From the NCBI RefSeq assembly GCF_009728145.1, contig NZ_WOCA01000003.1, positions 186,001-250,000 on the forward strand: a stretch of 64,000 nucleotides of DNA, written 5' to 3'. This document shows, one piece after another, positions 32,911 to 41,595 of the stretch. A model generated the notes under the pieces. It made no database searches and was not told where the DNA came from. It saw only the letters and a list, made by a program, of their open reading frames with translations. The translations under genes and the position numbers were made by a program. Position 1 is the stretch's first letter. Each line of letters starts with the position of its first letter. Origin of the DNA: Ornithinibacillus caprae (GTDB lineage: Bacteria > Bacillota > Bacilli > Bacillales > Amphibacillaceae).

Positions 32911-33552
32911 TTATGGTAACAAATAAAACAACACACAGAAAAAGTGAGCAGTAGTTCCAGCGATAACAAATAAATGCCACACCATATGATGATATTTAAA
33001 GCCTCTCCAAACGTAAAAAACTGCACCAATTGTGTAGCATAAACCACCTATTACAAAAAGAACAACTCCATTAAAGTTTAAATTATCGATAATTTGCTTC
33101 CAGCCAATAACAACCATCCATCCCATAACGACATATAGAATGGTTGACGTAAACAAGTATTTTTTTACAAAGTACGATTTAAATACGGTGCCAGCGATCG
33201 CAAGTCCCCATACAATCCCAAACATTGTCCAACCAAGCGCACCTTGAATTACAATAAACGTAAACGGTGTATACGTTCCTGCAATAAAAAAGTAAATGGA
33301 TGAATGATCAAATATCTCAAATAAATCTTTCACTTTTCCAGGTGGCATGGCATGAACCAGTGTCGAGGACATGTAAAGAATAAACATCGTTGCACCGAAA
33401 ATGGTAAAACTAACCACATGCCAAGCAGTACCATGGATAGAGGAAAAAACAATTAAAATGACCAATCCAGCCAAGCTAAGCACCGCACCAATCCCATGCG
33501 TAATCGCATTCGCTATCTCCTCACCCTTAGAAAAAATATGCGTATCCGCCAA
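32911..33552 (-). CDS. Hemolysin III / PAQR family membrane protein (YplQ-like)
   Basis: 213 residues with seven hydrophobic helices. The hallmarks are EEIANAITHGIGAVLSLAGL at the start, DHSSIYFFIAGTYTPF in the middle and HMVWHLFVIAGTTAHFF at the end, which hold the conserved metal-binding histidines of the PAQR-like fold. I choose the TTG at 33552 because GAGGGGTGG lies 8 bp upstream, and the resulting length equals that usual in Bacillus. The name hemolysin is historical; the function is unclear. Confidence 0.92.
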   Translation of the reverse strand: MADTHIFSKGEEIANAITHGIGAVLSLAGLVILIVFSSIHGTAWHVVSFTIFGATMFILYMSSTLVHAMPPGKVKDLFEIFDHSSIYFFIAGTYTPFTFIVIQGALGWTMFGIVWGLAIAGTVFKSYFVKKYLFTSTILYVVMGWMVVIGWKQIIDNLNFNGVVLFVIGGLCYTIGAVFYVWRGFKYHHMVWHLFVIAGTTAHFFCVLFYLLP

Positions 33553-33595
33553 ATAAACCACCCCTCTCATTAAATCATTATAACAAAAAAATGTC

Positions 33596-33636
33596 GGTGC
33601 CTGTCACTTGTCGATTTTCGACAAGTGACAGGCACC
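33596..33636. repeat. 41-bp palindromic repeat
   Basis: Full copy with 19-bp arms and a TTT centre (one base off the usual AAT). It lies 43 bp upstream of the hemolysin III start and directly before a methyltransferase pseudogene. Confidence 0.95.
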
Positions 33637-33651
33637 TTGAATTTTCTTCCA

Positions 33652-33912
33652 TAGTCAGTTTGCAGTTTCTGCTGCAAGACGAGGATATGATATTACAGTT
33701 ATTGAGCTCGTTCCTTCTTGCGTTGAACATACAAAGAAGCTTGCTGAAAAATATCTCTACATCTATTGTTACAGAATATAGATTTAGAGATTGAACACTG
33801 CGAACCAGGTGGAGCAATGGATTATGAAAAATGGCAATATCATCAACAGGTTCCATTAGCTAAAGCAATGTCCTATATGGTAAAAATACGAAAATCTGTT
33901 GAAATATCCTAA
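33652..33912 (+). pseudogene. Methyltransferase-like pseudogene, truncated and internally deleted
   Basis: From about 33652 the frame reads SAARRGYDITVIELVPSCVE and on to KKLAEKY, the end of a SAM-methyltransferase motif I/II region without its start. It then breaks; after a shift the frame resumes with LEIEHCEPGGAMDYEKWQYH ... YMVKIRKSVEIS and a stop at 33910-33912. Too short for a whole domain. It starts 15 bp after a 41-bp palindrome, so the repeat marks or caused the break. Confidence 0.65.
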
Positions 33913-33924
33913 CATTACATTTAA

Positions 33925-33968
33925 CGGAATGAGGATTCACGAACTAATGTGAGCGGATCCTCATTCCG
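33925..33968. terminator. Long hairpin, possible terminator
   Basis: CGGAATGAGGAT (33925-33936) and ATCCTCATTCCG (33957-33968) are perfect 12-bp arms around a 20-nt loop. There is no clear T-run, so its role in ending the GMC oxidoreductase transcript is only likely. Confidence 0.5.
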
Positions 33969-34044
33969 CTAATTCCATTCATTTAGAGTACTTTCTAAAC
34001 ACTTCCTCAACTCAACCATTACACTAGTAATACACTAAATCCTA

Positions 34045-35715
34045 TCAACTAAATACTTCCCCTTTTTTCGCTTCTTGTTTAATAAAATCTGCTACCCAGT
34101 AAGCTAACGCCCCAACGGTTTCACCAGGATTATAAGCACCTATAGTTGGAAATGATGAACTTCCGACAACAAAGAGATTATCCACCTCATGGGTTTGACA
34201 GTATCGATTAACGACTGAATTACTAGGATCTTCCCCCATCCTAGTCGTTCCTCCAGCGTGACTATTTAGTACCCATGGATCTCCCAATTCTCCACCCCAA
34301 ATTTTCAGTGCACCAGCTTTTTCATAGATCTCATATGCCCGTTGCCGTAGAAAAGCAAGCTGTCTGGATGTTTGTGGATGCCAGTCAAAAGTGACTCTAG
34401 GTACCGGTAGCCCATAGCTATCCTTTACCTTTGGATCCAAGTCAATATGTTTTTCATCCTGTGGAGGTTCTGTTAAGTAAATTCGAGAATTGTAATGATG
34501 TGTGTACGCTCTGGCTATAAAGTCCTTATATTCCTGCCCCCAGTTCGGTATTCCCTCAGGAGTAGGAGCATCTGTAAACTCAATTGGTTGACCTGCCAAG
34601 CCTTGTTGATCTGCTCCAGTAATATTTCCGCCCATGACAAAATCCTCCCCATATTCTTCTGGAGAAAAATTATCATCAGCAAATCGATTAACCGCCCATC
34701 TTGGGGTTGGACCAATAAAAGAGTTCATTGGTTCGTCAAACAACCCAATCAATTGTGTAATGTCCCGCATATGAAAATACCGTCCTACTTGACCTCGGTT
34801 GTTTGCAATTCCATTAGGGAATTGATCCGATTTCGACAAAAGCATTAAATGAGTTGATTCAAGGTAATTAGCAGCAATAATAACAATCCTACCTGTCACA
34901 TGATGGATCCGCTTATTTTTATCAACGTATTTTACTCCTTCAGCACGACCATACTGATCAACCGTCACTTCAATTGCACGGCTATGAAAACGAATTTCAA
35001 GATTTGGGTTCTGCCTTGCCTTACGAATTTCCGTAAGACCTACATCACCCTTGGCTTCAATTGTACAACCATAACTTTGACAAAAACCACAATAACCGCA
35101 AGCTTTGCGACCATCATAATTAACCGAGTTAATCGCTCCTGGTACAGGAAACGGGTCGTAACCCATTTCTTTTACAGCTTCAACAAAATGACGAGTAGCA
35201 TAGGTTGGTGTAGTTGGGGGCATTGGATAAGGTTTTTGACGTGGTGGATGGAATGGATCTTTCGTATGGTCGCCACTGATTCCTACTCTTTCTTCAAATT
35301 TTTGATAAAAAGGTTCTAAATCATCATAAGAAATGGGCCAGTCAATGATTGCTCCATTTTCTACTTGCCCAAAAACTGTTTGGGCTTTAAACGTAGCTGG
35401 TTGGAACCTCCAGGATTGTGCTCCCCAGTGAAGATGATCTCCTCCAGGTCCCCAGCCATTCCAGCCAGTAATCACTCTTTCTGTAGATGAACGATCATCT
35501 GGCCTCCATGTAAAGCGCGGTTCATCTTGTGGCCCCCACAACACTTTATTTCGAATTGGAAACTTTAATTCATCCATGGCGTATTCGTCAGAACTGATAT
35601 CTGGTCCCCGTTCTAATGAAATCACATGAATCCCAGCATCTGTAAGTTCTCTTGCCAGGATACCACCTGCACAACCACACCCCACAATAACAACATCCGC
35701 ATCATATTTTGTCAT
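34045..35715 (-). CDS. GMC family oxidoreductase, FAD-dependent
   Basis: 556 residues. The N-terminal dinucleotide fold VVIVGCGCAGGILARELTDA binds FAD. The GMC pattern continues with GWNGWGPGGDHLHWGAQSWR and a C-terminal HAGGTTRMGEDPSNSVV holding the active-site His, and YNPGETVGALAYW closes the FAD site. Relatives oxidise gluconate or other sugars and alcohols. It overlaps by 14 bp the gene for a gluconate 2-dehydrogenase subunit 3-like protein, its likely partner. No cytochrome subunit is present, so the electron acceptor is unknown. Confidence 0.93.
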   Translation of the reverse strand: MTKYDADVVIVGCGCAGGILARELTDAGIHVISLERGPDISSDEYAMDELKFPIRNKVLWGPQDEPRFTWRPDDRSSTERVITGWNGWGPGGDHLHWGAQSWRFQPATFKAQTVFGQVENGAIIDWPISYDDLEPFYQKFEERVGISGDHTKDPFHPPRQKPYPMPPTTPTYATRHFVEAVKEMGYDPFPVPGAINSVNYDGRKACGYCGFCQSYGCTIEAKGDVGLTEIRKARQNPNLEIRFHSRAIEVTVDQYGRAEGVKYVDKNKRIHHVTGRIVIIAANYLESTHLMLLSKSDQFPNGIANNRGQVGRYFHMRDITQLIGLFDEPMNSFIGPTPRWAVNRFADDNFSPEEYGEDFVMGGNITGADQQGLAGQPIEFTDAPTPEGIPNWGQEYKDFIARAYTHHYNSRIYLTEPPQDEKHIDLDPKVKDSYGLPVPRVTFDWHPQTSRQLAFLRQRAYEIYEKAGALKIWGGELGDPWVLNSHAGGTTRMGEDPSNSVVNRYCQTHEVDNLFVVGSSSFPTIGAYNPGETVGALAYWVADFIKQEAKKGEVFS

Positions 35716-36283
35716 TGTTTCCCCTGACCTTCCCTCTTAGACTTACAATGTCCTCTGTAACCCAACCGCGAGTCGTGTGTTCGAGTGGGTGAAACCTAGT
35801 ACCTGGATAGTCAATCAACTTCCATCCAATCATGTTTTGATTCCCACCATACTTTGGATCTGCAAACATTCCTTGCATCGTATGTTCCCTTAATAATTCA
35901 AAGAATTCGGTACCCTCAACACGTTGAAGAATATTCCCTCTATTTTCTGAAGATAGAAGGAGAAAAGACTTTCCATATTCTGATCTCGCTAACCTATCTA
36001 ATTGATCGATTCCATCTTTATATGTTTCCATATCTTGTTCATGGACTGTACGTACAGAGAATAAAATGTATTTAGTAACTCCAGCTTGTTTTGCACCAGG
36101 AAAAATGGTATCGACCGCCTCCTGGAGAATTCTAACAAAATTCGCCTTAACTTTAGCTCTCGAAGCAGCTGTTATTCGTTTTTGATTCCTTTCTTCCCAT
36201 TCTTTTTGTGTGTAACAAATTTGTGCCCTACCATCTAGAGGACGAGCCCGTATATATGCTTCTTTCATTTTTTTTGGGGACAT
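35702..36283 (-). CDS. Gluconate 2-dehydrogenase subunit 3 family protein
   Basis: 193 residues, matching the small subunit that accompanies GMC dehydrogenases: LQEAVDTIFPGAKQAGVTKY near 55-75, EFFELLREHTMQGMFADPKY and GGNQNMIGWKLIDYPG near 135-165. In characterised systems it supports export or assembly of the flavoprotein; a Tat signal is not evident here. ATG 36283 follows GGAGGTGG. It is the first gene of the two-gene operon. Confidence 0.9.
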   Translation of the reverse strand: MSPKKMKEAYIRARPLDGRAQICYTQKEWEERNQKRITAASRAKVKANFVRILQEAVDTIFPGAKQAGVTKYILFSVRTVHEQDMETYKDGIDQLDRLARSEYGKSFLLLSSENRGNILQRVEGTEFFELLREHTMQGMFADPKYGGNQNMIGWKLIDYPGTRFHPLEHTTRGWVTEDIVSLRGKVRGNNDKI

Positions 36284-36365
36284 TCCCCCACCTCCAAAAC
36301 AACATAGTCTCTAACTATCTTATTTTCAGAGGCTTATCCTTATAACATATAATCGATCATTTAAT

Positions 36366-36442
36366 TTAGAAAACTTGTCATTGCCAAGTCTTTAAGATAA
36401 ATGCCTTTTTAGTTGCACTTATGCAGGATAAGAAAGTTTCCT
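36366..36442 (+). repeat. Short hairpin repeat, family 3, copy C (extended)
   Basis: TTAGAAAACTTGTCATTGCC then AAGTCTTT, followed by GCACTTATGCAGGATAAGAA about 45 bp later. It extends the pattern of the copies at 11231 and 32158. Confidence 0.5.
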
Positions 36443-36451
36443 ATTTGCCAG

Positions 36452-36479
36452 TAAAAAAAAGGATCTTACGGAAGATCCT
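36452..36479 (-). terminator. Intrinsic terminator
   Basis: AGGATCTT (36460-36467) and AAGATCCT (36472-36479) pair around ACGG; on the - strand eight T residues follow. It ends the gene at 36508. Confidence 0.85.
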
Positions 36480-36507
36480 AAATTTCTGATACATTCATCT
36501 TTTTTGG

Positions 36508-37107
36508 TTAAAAAGATATATAACTCATCAAAATTATGAAAAAGAATAATGTCTCTAGATTTATGATAAAAGGGTTAGGTTTAAACTTTGAAAACAAATT
36601 GACCCTTTTTACCAAACTTGTATCAAGCAACATAGATAAATAATAAAAGAGTAATAGAGAGTACAAAGTCATGAGGCTTGCCATTATCATTTCACCATTA
36701 TTCCAGAAAGCTATTGCTAAAAAAATCGTCCAAATTGATTTAAACACATTCGTAAATCCTTCAAACGGATTAGATAATGTTGCCATCATATAATTTCCAT
36801 GTTTTTCTGAGATTGAACCATCTTCATTATGCTTTACGGTGTAGGTAATGTGACCTGTTTGCAGTGCCATTGTTATCACGATCATTATTAAATAAACTAA
36901 TCCAAATATAGTTCCTACTTGCAGAATTTCTGAATCTACTAATCGGTATAAAACTAATGGTAAAGGCAACCACATTGCATACATAATAGCCATTAATATG
37001 TGCATAAAAGCGTACTCATTATGTTTAGCCATCTTTTGAAATGTAAAAACGATGATGATATATATTAAAACTCCTATCCAGCCCATGATCATTGTAGAAA
37101 TTAACAT
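36508..37107 (-). CDS. Multi-pass membrane protein, hypothetical
   Basis: 199 residues with six hydrophobic helices and a hydrophilic loop TVKHNEDGSISEKHGNYM near the middle. Two ATGs are adjacent; the second (37107) has the better distance to GGGGG. No transporter or enzyme motif is seen. It lies 85 bp upstream of another small membrane gene on the same strand. Confidence 0.65.
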   Translation of the reverse strand: MLISTMIMGWIGVLIYIIIVFTFQKMAKHNEYAFMHILMAIMYAMWLPLPLVLYRLVDSEILQVGTIFGLVYLIMIVITMALQTGHITYTVKHNEDGSISEKHGNYMMATLSNPFEGFTNVFKSIWTIFLAIAFWNNGEMIMASLMTLYSLLLFYYLSMLLDTSLVKRVNLFSKFKPNPFIINLETLFFFIILMSYISF

Positions 37108-37194
37108 CATATCCCCCTTACAATATTAGATTATTACGAAAAATACTCGTTTGAGAAACCATTAACATAATAGACGTTATCCAACATTCAACTT

Positions 37195-37623
37195 TTATTT
37201 TCTCTCCATCTTTTCCAAAATCAAATAGTCTTTAGTTTTTTCTATTGCTACACCTTTTTCTCTTGAAAACTTTTCCAACTGATCAAAAATCCCCTTAGGT
37301 GTAAACTTAGCAACACGAATACTTAATCCTTTATGTAATTTTATACTAACTCCTTTTGTAGCCCATCCATACCGTTTGAAAATCATCCGTTCAATCTCGT
37401 TTGGAATTACAATTTTATAGTGAACAGGGATCGAAAAACAGAATATCTTATAAACTATTTGATCATCGTTTATAGTTAACGTATAGCGAATAAATGCTAG
37501 TAGTAGAATTAGTATGGAAAGTATTACATAGTAAGGAAATCCGTCTGTTTGGTAACCCCCTATTAATAGTCCTAACAACAAAAACAGCATTAGTTCTCGT
37601 GGACCTCTTGCAGAATAGTTCAT
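37195..37623 (-). CDS. Membrane protein with PH-like soluble domain
   Basis: 142 residues. Two hydrophobic helices (about 9-24 and 31-46) precede a domain of alternating strands (LTINDDQIVYKIFCFSIPV ... VSIKLHKGLSIRVAKF), similar in style to the short bacterial PH domains of membrane proteins. A helix (GIFDQLEKFSREKG) ends it. ATG follows AAAGGAGG. Unknown role. Confidence 0.65.
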   Translation of the reverse strand: MNYSARGPRELMLFLLLGLLIGGYQTDGFPYYVILSILILLLAFIRYTLTINDDQIVYKIFCFSIPVHYKIVIPNEIERMIFKRYGWATKGVSIKLHKGLSIRVAKFTPKGIFDQLEKFSREKGVAIEKTKDYLILEKMERK

Positions 37624-37860
37624 TCCATTCCTCCTTTTTCATTTTTTCTTGTTTCTTGCACCGTTAGTTGGTGCAAAAGCATTTCTTCTGCCAAATAGTT
37701 GCAACTTCGATACTCTCTATTTAGTAAAAATATCCTGATGAATATTTCCCAGGAAATTTTCAAATTAATATATACTTATGATCCTACTATATAAATGGAA
37801 GTTCAATGTATTTACATTTTACCATACTTTAAATTCCATTAACTGGTTTTAATCATTGAA

Positions 37861-39075
37861 TTATCCATTAAAATATAAGCGTTTAGAAGGTATTAAGCAA
37901 AGTCCACATAATACTAATGAAAAAAGCATCATTACTAGAACGCCAAGAACAACTACAAGTTGAATGGAATAAAACTGTGCCGAAAGACCCATAACTGAAG
38001 TGAATATAATAATTAACATTGCTTCTATTAATTGATATACACTCCTAATTCTCCCCATTAAATGAACCGGAATATTATTTTGAAAAAATGTGAGAAATCC
38101 TGTATTAGCAAATGCAATAAAAAATGCTAGCGTAAAGAAGCCAATACTCGCAGCCAAGAACGTATTCGAGAAAGCATATATAAAGTATCCGATGGAGACA
38201 AGTACAGGTCCCACACCAATTAAAAAAGAGGTTTTAACTATGTTTACGATTAACGTGTTAAAGAGCGCACCAATTATTACGCCAGCACCAGCTATTGATA
38301 CCAAGAATCCATACTCACTATTTGTTAGTATTAATACATCCTTGGCAAAAGCTGCCTCTAGCGAATCTACCGCTGTAGCCATAACGACCAGTACGCAGCT
38401 AAATAGGAAATATATGACTATAATGAATTGATAAGATTTACTAAACGCAATTACAGCTTGTAAGTCTTGTTTTAACATCACTACTGATAATCTTGTATTC
38501 GAATTTTCATTTGCGTTTTTAAAACTTGGTATGAAAAAGGTTACAAGTCCTGATAGTAATAATGCTAAGGCATTTATAAAAATTGCTGCTGTTGGTGTTC
38601 CAATCAAAAACAATACTCCAGCTACTGCAGGTCCGACTAAAAATGCTCCAGATGTTATTAAACTATGGAGTGCATTGAATGTTTTCCGATTTTCTTGTGG
38701 GATTAATTTTGTTATGTATGTCAATGATGCTGGCGCAAACATTGAACTGGCCATATTTATTATAAATACGATCATATAAATAAACACAATAGATGACATG
38801 AAAGGTAAGATTGCAATAAACAAAGCTCGAAAGATGTCTAGAAAAATCATGACATTCCGTTGATTTAAACGATCAATCATACTTCCCGCCCAAAAATTAG
38901 TACAAATCGTAGCTAGTGGCTTTAAAATATAAAGTCCAGAAACCGCCAGTGGAGATCCCGTCATTTCATAGACAATTAGATTAAGCGCAACAAAATAAAC
39001 CCATTCACCAATTGTAGAGATCCCAACTCCAGTTAATAAAATCATCGGATACTTCCAACGTACTAATTTAATCAT
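37861..39075 (-). CDS. MFS transporter of the MefA/EntS (MFS_3) efflux type
   Basis: 404 residues with about twelve helices. The opening KYPMILLTGVGISTIGEWVY, the loop GSMIDRLNQRNVMIFLDIFR between helices 2 and 3, and FFQNNIPVHLMGRIRSVYQL are typical of the macrolide/siderophore exporter group. The start ATG 39075 is one base after the T-run of a T-box terminator, with GGAGGG inside that terminator. Expression is therefore expected to depend on an uncharged tRNA, which suggests that the substrate relates to amino-acid supply rather than to a drug. That last point is inference. Confidence 0.9.
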   Translation of the reverse strand: MIKLVRWKYPMILLTGVGISTIGEWVYFVALNLIVYEMTGSPLAVSGLYILKPLATICTNFWAGSMIDRLNQRNVMIFLDIFRALFIAILPFMSSIVFIYMIVFIINMASSMFAPASLTYITKLIPQENRKTFNALHSLITSGAFLVGPAVAGVLFLIGTPTAAIFINALALLLSGLVTFFIPSFKNANENSNTRLSVVMLKQDLQAVIAFSKSYQFIIVIYFLFSCVLVVMATAVDSLEAAFAKDVLILTNSEYGFLVSIAGAGVIIGALFNTLIVNIVKTSFLIGVGPVLVSIGYFIYAFSNTFLAASIGFFTLAFFIAFANTGFLTFFQNNIPVHLMGRIRSVYQLIEAMLIIIFTSVMGLSAQFYSIQLVVVLGVLVMMLFSLVLCGLCLIPSKRLYFNG

Positions 39076-39347
39076 CAAAAAATCCCGCCCTCCAAGACAA
39101 TTTGCCTTGGGGACGAGATTCCTATATCGTGGTACCACCCCAGTTTGTTAATATGTCACCATATTAACCTCATCAGGTACATATTTATACCCTAGCTCTA
39201 TAACGGGAGCACCCGTTACACCATCCCCATCTAAGTTCCGATGTAATGTTCAGAGCCTTGCTTCAACCAAATAGTCATACTCCTTTACAGCAACTGGAGC
39301 TCTCTGTAATGACATCCTAAGTCTACTCTTCTCTTCAACGCACTTAC
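39076..39347 (-). promoter_or_regulatory. T-box riboswitch leader
   Basis: On the - strand: K-turn GTT-GA-AGAG with CTCT-GA-AC; S-turn AGTA (39327-39324) facing GAA (39264-39262); AG-bulge ACAGAGAG; terminal loop AGTTGCTGTAAA on a CTCC/GGAG stem. Then the T-box GGGTGGTACCACG (39140-39128), and a terminator with CCAAG/CTTGG arms and a six-T run that touches the ATG. By alignment to the glyQS leader the specifier is CAA (39260-39258, Gln); GCA (Ala), one base earlier, is the alternative. The UGGU bulge would pair best with a discriminator A. Confidence 0.9.
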
Positions 39348-39454
39348 AATTTTAAATATCTTACCATCACTTATATTTAATGTAAATACATTAATCGAAT
39401 AATTCTTACTCGAAGCTAGTAAGACTAAGTACAAATAAACCTACACTTAATGTC

Positions 39455-39495
39455 AGTGCCTGTCACTTGTCGAAATTCGACAAGTGACAGGCACC
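39455..39495. repeat. 41-bp palindromic repeat
   Basis: Full copy, central A, first base A instead of G. It lies 9 bp from the stop codon of the GNAT gene. Confidence 0.95.
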
Positions 39496-39504
39496 GACTT
39501 CAGT

Positions 39505-40062
39505 TTAACTACTGGTTGTGGAATACCACTCCATAAAACTACTTTTTTTAATTACATTCAATATACAAGGTTCTCCGACTTGTTCTTCTAACTTTTCAAG
39601 TTCGTTTGGGAATTCCTCTTCTACCCCGATTGTGACATACGGTAGTCTTTCTTGAGATTTTTGCGATCGGATATTTTTTATTTTCGCTCCAGCAAATACA
39701 TATTCCATTTGTAATTTCATAAATGCAGTGTGCAATATGTAGCGTTTTGCTAATTCATTATATCCTTTTCCCCAGTAAGATTGACCGATCCAAGTCCCAA
39801 TATGACAGGTTTTATAGTTGTGATCGATATCCTTTAAGGTAATGACACCTATGAGTTTATTTTCTTCATTTAAAATCACTCGTGAAAACTGCTTTTCTTG
39901 TTTTTCCTCTTCCAGTATAAAGGTAATAAAATCCTTCGTTCCTTCAATTGAAGTCTGTTCATTTGTTAAGCCTAAAGCTTCTTTAACTGAAGTTTCCGAT
40001 GATAAGGCGGACATGCACTCTGCATATTTAACATTATGAGGAACTAATGTTACGTTAATCAT
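39505..40062 (-). CDS. GNAT family N-acetyltransferase (RimJ/RimL type)
   Basis: 185 residues. It follows the RimJ/RimL pattern: KLIGVITLKDIDHNYKTCHI then GTWIGQSYWGKGYNELAKRY (acetyl-CoA loop WGKGYN), and later KIKNIRSQKSQERLPYV. I start it at the ATG 40062 inside the end of the hydrolase gene (8-bp overlap), with GGAGGG upstream. Substrate unknown. It is translationally coupled to the alpha/beta hydrolase. Confidence 0.85.
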   Translation of the reverse strand: MINVTLVPHNVKYAECMSALSSETSVKEALGLTNEQTSIEGTKDFITFILEEEKQEKQFSRVILNEENKLIGVITLKDIDHNYKTCHIGTWIGQSYWGKGYNELAKRYILHTAFMKLQMEYVFAGAKIKNIRSQKSQERLPYVTIGVEEEFPNELEKLEEQVGEPCILNVIKKSSFMEWYSTTSS

Positions 40063-40714
40063 ACTTTTTCCCTCCACTAATAAACTCATGAAGACTTCTA
40101 ACCATATTTTCCATAGCACGTAAGGATGCAATTGTATCATTCGGTTCAACATCTAAGAAATGATTTGCATTAGGTATTGTTTCTATTACAAAATTCGTTT
40201 TCGATTCTAAGGCTTGTACTTTGTTAGGAATAAAATGGGGATCCTTTTCTCCGACGATAATTAGGGATGGATTACTTGATTCCATTAAGGATTCAAAAAC
40301 TATATCAAACTTGAGTAATGGTGTTAATAATACTAACTTAGAATCGCTATATAACTGATTTTTAATAAGGCAATTAATAATAGGAAGCGTCCCAAGTGAT
40401 TTTCCGAAAATTATGGTATGACTATATTTCCTACTTTTTAAAACTTCCGTTATGATTGGGTATGCATCTTCAAGCATAACATTAGATATGTCTTTTACGG
40501 AAAGCTTTAAAATATCTTTTGTATAGGAGGAATGGACATGTACAATGTCATATCCCTTATCAAGCATTTCCATTGTAGAATAGTAGAATAATGGTTTATC
40601 AAACTTATAACCAAATCCAGAAAACATGAAACATACAGTATCACTGTCGTTTACAAGATGTGTATAACGTAATTCTTTTCCTTTACTAACTACAGCTTTT
40701 TCATTCATCTTCAA
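40055..40714 (-). CDS. Alpha/beta hydrolase
   Basis: 219 residues. The nucleophile elbow GKSLG at about 123-127 (IIFGKSLGTLPII), a late Asp (EKDPHFI) and the final His (NANHFLDV) give the Ser-Asp-His triad of this fold; the oxyanion loop is FSGFGYKF. TTG 40714 has GGGGGG at 8 bp; an ATG two codons later is possible. Substrate unknown. It forms an operon with the GNAT gene and perhaps with the methyltransferase upstream. Confidence 0.85.
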   Translation of the reverse strand: MKMNEKAVVSKGKELRYTHLVNDSDTVCFMFSGFGYKFDKPLFYYSTMEMLDKGYDIVHVHSSYTKDILKLSVKDISNVMLEDAYPIITEVLKSRKYSHTIIFGKSLGTLPIINCLIKNQLYSDSKLVLLTPLLKFDIVFESLMESSNPSLIIVGEKDPHFIPNKVQALESKTNFVIETIPNANHFLDVEPNDTIASLRAMENMVRSLHEFISGGKKYD

Positions 40715-40754
40715 GATCCATTCCCCCCATTAATCTCTTTCCTCAAGAGTACCA

Positions 40755-41516
40755 TTATCCTTTCTTACAAACGTAGATCATTTGTTTACTTTGGTTTGAG
40801 ATAGGGGTACCATGCCAATCCTCATAAATTTCTACTATGTTAAAACCATGCTGATTCAACAAGCGTTCCATTTCCTTGGGATATACATATCGCAACTGAA
40901 TGTTTGTTACTTTTTCGTTTGTTGTTTCCTCATCTCCTCCTCTGGATCTTCTAATCGTGGTGTATTTTTGGATTTGATTGAGAGAATCGTAGTTACTAAG
41001 TGTATATACATCAATTATTTGTTTCGTTTTTGGGTCCTCATAGCTTCTCCAAAATTCTTCATCTTCAGTTTGTAATAACTCATCTTTACTAGGGAATCTC
41101 GTATTTAAAATAAATACTCCTTTCTCGTCTAAATGCCTATGTATTGATTTCAACAAACTATCCTGGGCTTCATTTGTAAGAAAATGTTGAAACGAATTAC
41201 CAACTGTAAAAATTAAATTACTTTTAAGATCCAAATTAAGATCCGTACAATCTTGTTTCTGCCATTCTATAGATAAGTTTAGATTCTTAGACTTCCTCTT
41301 TGCTTCATCCAACATGCCAGAATGAGCATCTATTCCAACCATTCGATGACCTTTTTTAGCCAAAGGAATGGTTACTCTCCCTGTGCCACAAGCTATATCA
41401 ATGATTGGACCTTTTGTATGTTCAAGCCATTTCGATAAAAAATTAATATCCTCTGTATACATATCATTTTCCAGATCATACAACACCGGATCATCATACT
41501 CCTCAAAATTATCCAT
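40755..41516 (-). CDS. Class I SAM-dependent methyltransferase
   Basis: 253 residues. Motif I IIDIACGTGRVTIPLAKKGH at about 38-57 and the following MVGIDAHSGMLDEAK define the SAM site. The C-terminus FNIVEIYEDW and SKQMIYVCKK is typical of small-molecule methyltransferases of Bacillus. Target unknown. ATG 41516. A 41-bp palindrome separates it from the DinB-like gene. Confidence 0.9.
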   Translation of the reverse strand: MDNFEEYDDPVLYDLENDMYTEDINFLSKWLEHTKGPIIDIACGTGRVTIPLAKKGHRMVGIDAHSGMLDEAKRKSKNLNLSIEWQKQDCTDLNLDLKSNLIFTVGNSFQHFLTNEAQDSLLKSIHRHLDEKGVFILNTRFPSKDELLQTEDEEFWRSYEDPKTKQIIDVYTLSNYDSLNQIQKYTTIRRSRGGDEETTNEKVTNIQLRYVYPKEMERLLNQHGFNIVEIYEDWHGTPISNQSKQMIYVCKKG

Positions 41517-41541
41517 ATCGTCTCTCCCCTCTTTAATTGTC

Positions 41542-41582
41542 GGTGCCTGTCACTTGTCGAAATTCGACAAGTGACAGGCACC
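41542..41582. repeat. 41-bp palindromic repeat, extended
   Basis: Full copy, central A. Symmetry continues for 5 more bases on each side (TTGTC / GACAA), giving a 51-bp palindrome at 41537-41587. It lies 13 bp from the stop codon of the DinB-like gene. Confidence 0.95.
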
Positions 41583-41595
41583 GACAAACCACCAT

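Noticed and set aside
37656-37672. GCACC-GTTAGTT-GGTGC hairpin as a regulator or terminator
   Set aside because: Only five base pairs, no T-run, and not at the end of a gene.
39076-39138. N-terminal extension of the MFS transporter frame
   Set aside because: The extra codons translate the T-box terminator and leader; the ATG at 39075 is the start.
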